Shown here: positions 52,381 to 59,368 of the stretch, one piece after another
Layout: every line of letters begins with the position of its first letter
How positions within the stretch are numbered: position 1 is the first letter of the stretch
DNA from: an uncultured Verrucomicrobiota bacterium
Lineage (GTDB): Bacteria > Verrucomicrobiota > Verrucomicrobiia > Limisphaerales > UBA9464
Length of the DNA stretch: 64,000 nucleotides
Assembly (NCBI GenBank): GCA_903907995.1
Contig: CAIVQH010000020.1
Span: 1 to 64,000, forward strand
Direction of reading: 5' to 3'
Translations under genes and position numbers: made by a program
The notes under the pieces: model-generated
What the model saw: only the letters and a program-made list of their open reading frames with translations
What the model was told of the DNA's origin: nothing
The model's database searches: none

Positions 52381-53319
52381 TCAGTACCAGTGCATCCGGA
52401 ACCACGGAAACACCACCTCCACCGTGGTGACCGACACGAAAATCATGCTGATGACCGCGTTCAGCTTGAAAAATGCGAGGTTGATCCAACTCAGGCTGCG
52501 CTTGCGGGCGATGATGTGCTCGAACACCAGCAGGCCGAGGATGAGCACCAGCCCAATCCAGTAGGCGAACCGGAAGCCGTTCAGCACGCCAAACACCACC
52601 AGCAGCCCCCACATGAAGATGTGCGCGAGGAAGGCGACCCCGAGCGAATTCTTCAGCCCCCAGCGCACCACCAGCGAATGCAGCCCGAAACTGCGGTCGA
52701 ACTCGTAGTCCTGCGTCGCGTAGATGATGTCGAAGCCGACCAGCCAGAGCACGACCGCCAGCGCCAGCACGAGCGGTACGGTCGTGCCGAATTTCAACGC
52801 CTCCAGCCCCCCGCTCCCTGCCACTGCCGGCAAAAAGGAGACCCGCCCTTCGACGGCCAGCCACGCGCCGATCGGCGCGATCGCCAGCGCGATGCCCAGC
52901 CAGACGTGGGTGAAGTCGGTGAACCGCTTGGTCAGCGAATAGAAGCAGACGAAAAACAGGGCTACCGGCGAAAGCCACAGGCACAGCGGGTTCAGCAGTC
53001 CCGCCGCCACGATCAGCCCGGCCCCGCTAAGCAGGCAGAGGGCGATGGCGCTTGTGAGCGAGATTTCGCCGGTGACAAGGTGCCGCTTGGCCGTGCGCGG
53101 ATTGGCCGCGTCGAACCGGCGGTCCACGATGCGGTTGAAGGCCATCGCGCAGGTCCGTGCGCAGACCATGGCGAGGAGGATCAGCCCGAACACACGCCAG
53201 CCCGGCCAGCCCCGGGTTTCCCGCGCCGCCACCACCATCGAGGCAAGGGCGAACGGCAGCGCGAAAATCGTGTGGCTGACCTTAACAAACGAGGCCCACT
53301 TGGAGAGCGTACCAAACAT
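52381..53319 (-). CDS. UbiA-family polyprenyltransferase
   Basis: A 312-residue protein with about eight membrane helices, starting at ATG 53319. The first aspartate-rich motif is NRIVDRRFDAANPRT (N-x3-D-x3-D) and the second is YATQDYEFDR. It transfers a polyprenyl chain to an aromatic acceptor. Because the window also has MqnE, the acceptor may be the futalosine-pathway product 1,4-dihydroxy-6-naphthoate (MqnP role) rather than 4-hydroxybenzoate. It lies 5 bases after the ubiX stop. Confidence 0.88.
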   Translation of the reverse strand: MFGTLSKWASFVKVSHTIFALPFALASMVVAARETRGWPGWRVFGLILLAMVCARTCAMAFNRIVDRRFDAANPRTAKRHLVTGEISLTSAIALCLLSGAGLIVAAGLLNPLCLWLSPVALFFVCFYSLTKRFTDFTHVWLGIALAIAPIGAWLAVEGRVSFLPAVAGSGGLEALKFGTTVPLVLALAVVLWLVGFDIIYATQDYEFDRSFGLHSLVVRWGLKNSLGVAFLAHIFMWGLLVVFGVLNGFRFAYWIGLVLILGLLVFEHIIARKRSLSWINLAFFKLNAVISMIFVSVTTVEVVFPWFRMHWY

Positions 53320-53324
53320 CGCGT

Positions 53325-53882
53325 CTATTCTGGCTCCTCCTGCCACCGGGCAACAAGGTCATGCTTCACGCCGAGATGATCGAGCACCCGAGCCACCACC
53401 GTGTCAGCCACCTGCTCCACGGTCTGTGGCAGCGTGTAATAGGACGGATTGGCCGGCAGAATCTGCGCACCCGCCAGGATCAGCAGCTCGAGATTCTTCA
53501 CGTGGACGAGCGAAAGGGGCGTCTCGCGCGGCACGAGGATGAGCTTCTTCCGCTCCTTCAGCATCACATCGGCGCAGCGCAGCAGCGAATCGGAGCTGAG
53601 CCCGTGCGCAATACGGCCGAGCGTGCCCATGCTGCACGGGATGACGACCATGGCGTCCGGCGGATTGGAGCCGCTGGCAAACGGCAGGTTCATCGAGCGC
53701 AGCGAATGCTGCAGCACGCCCTCACGCAGGCGCAGCCCGTCGGGCAGCTCGGTGGAGATGACCTGCGCCGCGTACTGGCTGAGGATGACGTGAACCTCGT
53801 GTTCCGCCGGATCCAGCCGATCAAGCAGCCGCTGCGCATAGAGCGAGCCGCTGGCGCCGGTGATGGCGACGAGAAAACGCAT
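53325..53882 (-). CDS. ubiX: Flavin prenyltransferase UbiX
   Basis: A 185-residue protein starting at ATG 53882. GASGSLYAQRL is the FMN-binding loop; MVVIPCSMGTLGRIAHGLSS and the ETPLSLVHVKN and PSYYTLP motifs complete the family pattern. It makes prenylated FMN, the cofactor of UbiD-type decarboxylases, which are used in both ubiquinone and futalosine-type menaquinone synthesis. No ubiD is in the window. Confidence 0.92.
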   Translation of the reverse strand: MRFLVAITGASGSLYAQRLLDRLDPAEHEVHVILSQYAAQVISTELPDGLRLREGVLQHSLRSMNLPFASGSNPPDAMVVIPCSMGTLGRIAHGLSSDSLLRCADVMLKERKKLILVPRETPLSLVHVKNLELLILAGAQILPANPSYYTLPQTVEQVADTVVARVLDHLGVKHDLVARWQEEPE

Positions 53883-53933
53883 GGGCGAAGTATGGCGGGA
53901 CCGCCGGCAAACACCAGCCGGCACCAGCCCCAT

Positions 53934-54061
53934 AGTAGGACGCGGCGTCTCGCCCGTCCTCTCACTGCTCTTCGTCGAAGCCAGAGTCGTTCATGCTTGT
54001 TGAAGGGAGTCAAACTTGAGGAGGCGCAGACCAGAGGACGGGCGAGACGCCGCGTCCTACT
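53934..54061. repeat. Long inverted repeat, family E
   Basis: A perfect 29-base inverted repeat, with arms at 53934-53962 and 54033-54061, starting AGTAGGACGCGGCGTC. The 70-base loop has no open frame of note. It separates ubiX from the divergent gene at 54124. The perfect arms and the AGTAGGACG/CGTCCTACT outer ends suggest a mobile palindromic unit. Confidence 0.75.
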
Positions 54062-54123
54062 TTACATTCGTCCCGAATGCGACGCCATTGCGACGCGTCG
54101 ATCCGCCGCTTAACTTCGTCGCC

Positions 54124-54762
54124 ATGAACCGATTCCTGCCGTCTTTCGCCGCCGTTTTCATGCTCGCCAGCCTGCCACTCGTCCACGCCGAGGTGGTTTA
54201 TCAGCAGGATTTCACCAAAGCCGACGTGGGTTCGCAGCCCGACGAGCTGCTGATCCTGGATGGCCAGTTCGCGGTGCAGGAGGCCGAGGGCAACCGGTTC
54301 TTCGAGCTGCCCGGCGCGCCGCTGGAGAGCTACGGCTTCCTGTTCGGCCCGAGCGCCGCCAGCGACGTGCAGGCCTCGGCGCGCATTTTCAGCACCAAGC
54401 AGGGCCGTAAGTTCCCTACCTTCGGCATCGGGCTGTGCGGCGCGAGCGGCTACCGGCTGCAGGTGTCACCGGCCAAAAAATCGATCGAACTTTTCAAGGG
54501 CGACACGGTGGTAACGAACGCACCCTTCGATTGGAAGAGCGGTGAATGGACCCAGTTACGCCTCCAGGTCCGCAAGGTGAAAGACGACGAGTTCAAGGTG
54601 GAAGGCAAGGCCTGGAACGCGGGCACGGAGGAGCCCAAGGAGCCCACAATCACGCTGACCGAGCCACAGGCCGTCCCGGCGGGCAAGGCCGGGGCTTGGG
54701 GCATGCCTTTCGCCGGTACTCCGATCCGCTTTGACGACCTGAAGGTCACCAAGCTGCCCTGA
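54124..54762 (+). CDS. Secreted beta-sandwich hypothetical protein
   Basis: A 212-residue exported protein (signal peptide to about residue 22, ending LPLVHA). The mature part begins EVVYQQDFTKADVGSQPDE and has alternating beta strands, FGIGLCGASGYRLQV, SGEWTQLRLQVRKV and a C-terminal IRFDDLKVTKLP, the usual pattern of concanavalin-like or DUF1080-like folds that bind carbohydrate. No catalytic residue is obvious. Confidence 0.65.
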   Translation: MNRFLPSFAAVFMLASLPLVHAEVVYQQDFTKADVGSQPDELLILDGQFAVQEAEGNRFFELPGAPLESYGFLFGPSAASDVQASARIFSTKQGRKFPTFGIGLCGASGYRLQVSPAKKSIELFKGDTVVTNAPFDWKSGEWTQLRLQVRKVKDDEFKVEGKAWNAGTEEPKEPTITLTEPQAVPAGKAGAWGMPFAGTPIRFDDLKVTKLP

Positions 54763-54787
54763 AGGGAAGGCGACGTGAGCGCGGTAG

Positions 54788-54907
54788 CGTTCTGGAGTGC
54801 GCCGGTGCGCCGGCGCTTTGCAGCAGCGCGTGCCTCCTTGCGTGCGAGCAATCTTGTTCCGGGTTGCTCACCCTGCAAAGCGGTGCAGCAGCACCGCAGT
54901 CCAAAAC
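54788..54907. repeat. Palindromic intergenic element, family H
   Basis: TTCTGGAGTGCGCCGGTGCG with CGGCGCTTTGCAG (54790-54823) faces CTGCAAAGCGGTGCAG with CACCGCAGTCC (54873-54902). The outer pair TGGAGTGCG/CGCAGTCC and the inner GCGCTTTGCAG/CTGCAAAGC are the conserved parts. It fills half of the 342-base gap before the AIM24 gene. The other half, 54908-55104, shows nothing else I can name. Confidence 0.6.
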
Positions 54908-55104
54908 CTCGCGGACTCCGTAGCGAGGCTTGAGCAGTGCCAAGCCAGCCACGATGAAAGATGCCCCCATTGGAACCATGACCTCATTCGTCCACTTGCT
55001 GCGGGGACGGATTTTGTGGTTTCTAGTCATCGGTTGTTGAAACCAAACCCGCGCTGGCGGGTATATCCTATCACAGAAACACACACCATCCGGAGACCCT
55101 GACC

Positions 55105-55911
55105 ATGCCCACGATGCACGAGATTGATTACAAGATTTACGGCGACGACATGCAGTTTGTCGAAGTCGAGCTCGATCCCCAGGAGGCTGTCGTCGCCGAG
55201 GCGGGCGGCATGATGTACATGGAGAGCGGCATCGCCATGGAGACGATCTTCGGCGACGGCTCGCAGCAGAACAGCGGCTTTCTCGGCACGCTGCTGGGCG
55301 CTGGCAAGCGCCTGCTCATCGGCGAATCGCTGTTCATGACCGTGTTCCAGAACCGGAGCATGGAAAAATCCAAGGTCGCGTTTGGCGCGCCGTATCCGGG
55401 CAAGATCATTCCCGTGCGCCTGAGCGAGATCGGCGGCGAACTGATCGCGCAAAAGGACGCGTTCCTGTGCGCGGCGAAGGGCGTGAGCGTGGGCATCGCC
55501 TTCAACAAGCGCATCGGCGCCGGCCTGTTCGGCGGCGAAGGCTTCATCATGGAACGGCTCACCGGCGACGGCTGGGCGTTCATCCACGCGGGCGGCACCA
55601 TGCTGTGCCGGGATCTTGCGCCAGGCGAGGTGCTGCGGGTGGATACGGGCTGCATCATCGGCTTCACGCCGGGCGTGGATTTCGACATCCAGTTCGTCGG
55701 CGGCATCAAGACGGCGGTGTTCGGTGGCGAAGGCCTGTTCTTCGCCACCCTGCGCGGTCCCGGTCGGGTCTGGCTGCAATCGCTGCCGTTCAGCCGTATG
55801 GCCGACCGCATCGTGCAGGCGTCGCGCATCACCGGCAAAGGCGGGCGCGAAGAGGGTTCCATCCTCGGCGGGCTGGGGAACCTGCTTGATGGCGACAACC
55901 GCGGCCGATGA
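55105..55911 (+). CDS. AIM24/TIGR00266 family protein
   Basis: A 268-residue protein of the AIM24 beta-helix family: [20 protein letters not shown] at the start, [33 protein letters not shown], then [20 protein letters not shown] and [22 protein letters not shown]. It is widespread, and its function in bacteria is unknown. It ends 12 bases before the convergent cyclase stop. Confidence 0.9.
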   Translation: MPTMHEIDYKIYGDDMQFVEVELDPQEAVVAEAGGMMYMESGIAMETIFGDGSQQNSGFLGTLLGAGKRLLIGESLFMTVFQNRSMEKSKVAFGAPYPGKIIPVRLSEIGGELIAQKDAFLCAAKGVSVGIAFNKRIGAGLFGGEGFIMERLTGDGWAFIHAGGTMLCRDLAPGEVLRVDTGCIIGFTPGVDFDIQFVGGIKTAVFGGEGLFFATLRGPGRVWLQSLPFSRMADRIVQASRITGKGGREEGSILGGLGNLLDGDNRGR

Positions 55912-55923
55912 AGCCGCCGCCGT

Positions 55924-58263
55924 TCAGGCCTGACGCCAGGGAACCTCGTAGTTCCGCACTTCCTGGCGGAAGCCTTTCACGGTTCGTGGCTCTTGCTCCA
56001 CGCAGGATTTGGCGAGATCGGGCGTGTGCCTAGTCAGCTCCGCATAGGTTTCCTGACCAATGATGATGCGGCTGCGGCCGGAAACGCTTTCGAGCCGGGA
56101 GGCGAGGTTCACCTCGCGGCCAAAGACGGTGTAGTTGAGAATGTGGGCATCGCTGCCCATCAGGCCGACGGTCATGGTGCCAGAGTTGATGCCGGTACCG
56201 AGCGCCAGCTGGGTCAGCAGGGGCAGCAAGGGCTGGCCGGCGGCGCTGCGGGCTTTGTTTTCCTCCTCACGCCGGGCGTTTTCCTCGCCCCGGACTCCGT
56301 TGAGCCGCTCGATGGCACGTTGCGCGTCGATGGCGGCCAGCACGCAGTTGACCGCGTGCTTGGGGTCGAGGGTCGGCGCACCCCAGAACGCCATGACGCA
56401 GTCGCCGATGTATTTGTCGAGGGTGCCACCGTGTGACTTGACGACATCGGCGATGGTGGCGAGGTAGAGATTCACCGTCGCCAGCACCTCGCCCGCCTGC
56501 TGTTCGAAGTACACCTCGGCTTCGGCCTCCGAAAGCTGATGCGTCCGCACGTATTCCTCGGCGGCCACCTGATAGCGGTCGGTCATCTCGGTAAAACCGC
56601 GCACATCCGCGAAGAACACGGTGAGCTTGCGCCGCGCTCCGCCGAGACCAACTTTTTCGGCCTTGAGCAGTTCCTGCACGACGTCTGGGGAGACGATCTT
56701 GGAAAAAACGGAGCGAACCCGTTGCCGCTCCTTCTGCTCGAACAGCACGCGCCACGTGATCATGACCGCGTGGTTCAACAGCAATCCGGTAAGGAGCGGA
56801 TGCACGATGGGCAACCACAGCCGGCCTTCCACGTACGCCAGCGAGGCGATCCCGCCATAACCCAAGGCGATGGCTGCCACGCTGATCCCGGCCAGGCTGG
56901 TCCGCAGCCGCCACGTGAGCAGGCCGCCCGCCAACGAAAGGACCAGCTGGATGGCCAGTTCCACTGGGAATGGCAGCCGGTGGACAAAACGGTCCTGCAG
57001 GATGCCGTTGGCCACGTTGATGTACGTCGTGACCAGGAAGTCCTGCGTTGCCAGCGGCGTGGGCCCCAAATCCGAGAGGTTGTTGCCCTTGGCGCTGGAA
57101 CCGATGAGGACCAGCTTGTCCTTCCAGAAATGATTCGTGTGCGCCGCCTGAGGATTCGCCTGGCGTTCGACATCCTCCTCCAGCACGTGCTCCATCAGCT
57201 GCACGCGCTTCAGCTGGTTAAGCCCGTCCATGGAGACGCTCCAGTCCACCGGCAGCATACGACCGGCCTCGATCGGCAGCACCCGCCGGAGGCTCACGTC
57301 GTTCGTGCTGTGCAGCACAATCTGGTGCGGACTGATTTCGGCGTGATCCAGATCCAGGCCCAGTTCCACCGCCGCCATCACGATCCCCATGTGCCAGACC
57401 CGGCGATCCTCGTAGGCCGTCATCGTGTAGCTTTCCTTTCCTACATCCAGCTCCACATTGCCATCGGCATCAATCGGCAGCAGGCGCGATTCGCCCTTGC
57501 GGGGATCCCGCACACGAATGGTGTTGTTGGTGCCGAACTCGACGATCTGTTTCAGCCGTGTCGTGACAAAGCCCACGAGATCACTGCTGAGATAGCGGCA
57601 ATCATTGAAGGCCCGGATGCGGCGGGCCGAACCATCCACATCCCGCGGTGAATCGACCTCACCCAGGCTGTAGGCGGCCCGGCGGAACGGGGTGGCCGGG
57701 GGTTGATCCGGCAGAGCTGCCAAAATGACCCGCCCATTTTCCTCCACTTGCCGGGCGAAAAAGGTGTCGGACCTTACCACGTTGGTCGTTCCTTCCAAGT
57801 GCATCACCGGATGATCCTGGCGCAAATCCCCCAGCAGCACGTCAAACGCGATCGCCTTGCTCCCTTGGGCGGTCAGTTCCCTTACAATCCGGCCATAGAC
57901 TTTTCGGGGGAACAACAGGCCCATTTCTTCCCCCTTCAGTGGATAGCCGAGCGCCAGCCTTTCCACCGTGGAATCCTGGGCAACAATCAGCCCTAGTTGC
58001 GGAGCCAGCGGCGGCGCCGTGCGGGCTGCCTGGCGAACCCGCCAGTCGAACAGGGTCAGTTCAAGGCTGTGAAAGAGGTCGTATTTGCTGGCCGACTCCA
58101 GGGTCTTGGCCCACAGCGTCTCCGCCCGACCACTGGTGCGTGAACGCAGGAACTCCCTTTCCAGCCAGGCCGAAGCGCCAAATATCAGCCCCCCGGCCAA
58201 CGCCGCCGATAACGACACCCAGAGCGTCGCCCGGCGTTGGAACAGTTTGGCCAGCAGGTTCAC
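55924..58263 (-). CDS. CHASE2-domain adenylate/guanylate cyclase
   Basis: A 779-residue membrane protein starting at GTG 58263. One N-terminal helix, a large periplasmic CHASE2 sensor (about residues 45-400; GLIVAQDSTVERLALGYPL at its start and DKLVLIGSSAKGNNLSDL near its end), three helices (about 420-500), and a class III cyclase domain at about 545-775. The cyclase shows LTVFFADVRGFTEMT and YIGDCVMAFWGAP, each with one metal-binding Asp, and YTVFGREVNLASRLES. About 70 residues are inserted between the two metal motifs and another insertion follows AFWGAP. It lies behind a FecR protein and an intervening terminator. Confidence 0.9.
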   Translation of the reverse strand: MNLLAKLFQRRATLWVSLSAALAGGLIFGASAWLEREFLRSRTSGRAETLWAKTLESASKYDLFHSLELTLFDWRVRQAARTAPPLAPQLGLIVAQDSTVERLALGYPLKGEEMGLLFPRKVYGRIVRELTAQGSKAIAFDVLLGDLRQDHPVMHLEGTTNVVRSDTFFARQVEENGRVILAALPDQPPATPFRRAAYSLGEVDSPRDVDGSARRIRAFNDCRYLSSDLVGFVTTRLKQIVEFGTNNTIRVRDPRKGESRLLPIDADGNVELDVGKESYTMTAYEDRRVWHMGIVMAAVELGLDLDHAEISPHQIVLHSTNDVSLRRVLPIEAGRMLPVDWSVSMDGLNQLKRVQLMEHVLEEDVERQANPQAAHTNHFWKDKLVLIGSSAKGNNLSDLGPTPLATQDFLVTTYINVANGILQDRFVHRLPFPVELAIQLVLSLAGGLLTWRLRTSLAGISVAAIALGYGGIASLAYVEGRLWLPIVHPLLTGLLLNHAVMITWRVLFEQKERQRVRSVFSKIVSPDVVQELLKAEKVGLGGARRKLTVFFADVRGFTEMTDRYQVAAEEYVRTHQLSEAEAEVYFEQQAGEVLATVNLYLATIADVVKSHGGTLDKYIGDCVMAFWGAPTLDPKHAVNCVLAAIDAQRAIERLNGVRGEENARREEENKARSAAGQPLLPLLTQLALGTGINSGTMTVGLMGSDAHILNYTVFGREVNLASRLESVSGRSRIIIGQETYAELTRHTPDLAKSCVEQEPRTVKGFRQEVRNYEVPWRQA

Positions 58264-58269
58264 AGAAAC

Positions 58270-58304
58270 GAAAAAGCCCAGAGCAACGGTAGTCGCTCTG
58301 GGCT
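58270..58304 (-). terminator. Intrinsic terminator between FecR gene and cyclase
   Basis: Reading leftward, AGCCCAGAGC and GCTCTGGGCT form a 10-base perfect stem around GACTACCGTT, followed by TTTTT-C. It starts 17 bases after the FecR stop, and its U run ends 7 bases before the cyclase GTG. No ribosome-binding site fits between. Confidence 0.85.
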
Positions 58305-58321
58305 GAAATTATCGGCTGAAA

Positions 58322-58996
58322 TCAGCCCCGCTTCGGAGAAACGAAAACTTCGGGACCGGTCGGATGGTTGTCCAAGTCGAGATCATCACCCAAGTTGGTG
58401 AATTCAGGCTGCTCGAACTGGCCGGGAGTGAAGTCGGCCACTCCGCCGGCATCACCAACGGTGGGATCAAAGTACTGGCCCTTGCAAACGTTGAAGTCCT
58501 TGTCCTTGTACTTGACGTCCACGCAGCCCTCGAACACCACAATCTGACCCTTGGGGGTCACCGAGAACTTCGTGCCGCGGATGGCTGCCGTTGCGGTCGG
58601 CGTGGTCACGACATAGGTGGACTGCGAAGACTTCTTCACCACGTCACCTTCCATGCCGCCCGACTTCAGGGTCAGCGCGGTATGGGAAACCTGTTCAGCC
58701 CCGCCGTCATCGTACGTCAGGTCGGTGATCGTCAGCGCGCTCGACTCCTTGAGGTTGACGTAAGGCCCGTTGATGCCGAGGTAAAGGGATGCCTTGGAAG
58801 CGGCCTCCGTCTTGACGGTGGCACCGGGCGTTGCGATATCGCCCACCTTGGCGGCCGCAGCATCCAGCCAGACAGAACCTTCAACCTTCTTGAATTCCGC
58901 CTGACCGGTTTTTGCCGCTGCCATCAACGCGCCCGAAACGAGCGTGGATGCAGCCAACAGACTGACCGACCGAGTAAAGCTGCCAAACATGTTCAT
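58322..58996 (-). CDS. FecR-domain exported protein
   Basis: A 224-residue protein starting at ATG 58996 (MNMFGSFTRS), with a signal peptide to about residue 27. The FecR domain at about 60-165 has AKVGDIATPGATVKTEAASK, YVNLKESSALTI and, typically, YVVTTPTATAAIRGTKFSV. A C-terminal Asp/Gly/Pro-rich tail follows. FecR/CHASE2-cyclase gene pairs are known from several phyla; the FecR part may sense the envelope and pass a signal to the cyclase downstream. Confidence 0.87.
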   Translation of the reverse strand: MNMFGSFTRSVSLLAASTLVSGALMAAAKTGQAEFKKVEGSVWLDAAAAKVGDIATPGATVKTEAASKASLYLGINGPYVNLKESSALTITDLTYDDGGAEQVSHTALTLKSGGMEGDVVKKSSQSTYVVTTPTATAAIRGTKFSVTPKGQIVVFEGCVDVKYKDKDFNVCKGQYFDPTVGDAGGVADFTPGQFEQPEFTNLGDDLDLDNHPTGPEVFVSPKRG

Positions 58997-59033
58997 GGTA
59001 AAGCCTTTGAGATTTGATTTTTCGAACGCCGAC

Positions 59034-59061
59034 AAATTAGATATTGGACCCGGAAAGTCAA
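59034..59061 (-). promoter_or_regulatory. Candidate sigma-70 promoter of FecR gene
   Basis: Reading leftward, TTGACT (59056-59061) and TAATTT (59034-59039) with a 16-base spacer. The start site would be near 59027, about 30 bases before the ATG. Confidence 0.55.
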
Positions 59062-59127
59062 CGCCAATTTCCCCTTCATTTGGTTCCCGCCGGGCCGTGA
59101 GACTCAAGACCTTGCAAAATTTCGGAG

Positions 59128-59155
59128 TTGCCGCCGCAAATCTGCACGCTAGCCT
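59128..59155 (+). promoter_or_regulatory. Weak candidate promoter of the cimA leader
   Basis: TTGCCG (59128-59133) and TAGCCT (59150-59155), spacer 16. A start near 59162 would place the leader-peptide ATG (59163) at or next to the 5' end of the RNA. The -10 resembles the TAGGCT proposed for gap. Confidence 0.3.
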
Positions 59156-59162
59156 CGCGGCC

Positions 59163-59276
59163 ATGGTGCTTGGCACAACGAGTTCGTCAACTGGCTTCTT
59201 CCGTTCTTCGGAAGCCGGTCCGGTCATCTCGATTTGCCCCATTAGCCCGATTATTCGGCACCCACAGCATCGCTGA
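59163..59276 (+). CDS. Isoleucine-rich leader peptide of cimA
   Basis: A 37-codon open frame starting ATG at 59163 and ending TGA at 59274-59276. Codons 21-31 read GPVISICPISPII-type sequence: Val 21, then Ile at codons 22, 24, 27, 30 and 31. Ile makes up 5 of 10 codons there, none elsewhere in the peptide. The start codon lacks a clear Shine-Dalgarno. The stop codon lies inside a segment able to pair with the downstream terminator. Together with cimA's role in isoleucine synthesis this is strong circumstantial evidence for a regulatory leader. It is not detectable as a protein family. Confidence 0.7.
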   Translation: MVLGTTSSSTGFFRSSEAGPVISICPISPIIRHPQHR

Positions 59277-59334
59277 ACGAGTTTCCCTTTTCCAAAAACC
59301 CCGTTCTGCGATGCAGCGCGGGGTTTTTCTTTTT
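59265..59334 (+). promoter_or_regulatory. Transcription attenuator of cimA: antiterminator and terminator
   Basis: Terminator: AAAAACCCCG (59294-59303) pairs with CGGGGTTTTT (59319-59328), with an inner CTGC/GCAG stem, followed by a T-rich run to 59334. Antiterminator: CAGCATCGCTGAACG (59265-59279), which contains the leader stop codon, can pair with CGTTCTGCGATGCAG (59302-59316) at 13 of 15 positions, which would break the terminator. A ribosome stalled at the Ile codons (59226-59255) would leave 59265-59279 largely free; a ribosome reaching the stop codon would cover it. cimA starts at 59369, 35 bases beyond the T run. Confidence 0.75.
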
Positions 59335-59368
59335 TCCAATCCACACCGCACTCCGACACCATCCACCC

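Noticed and set aside
59294-59334. Terminator of a non-coding RNA unrelated to cimA
   Set aside because: Considered because a hairpin with T run often ends an RNA gene, but the Ile codon cluster and the complementary segment at the leader stop codon are better explained by attenuation. Not fully excluded.
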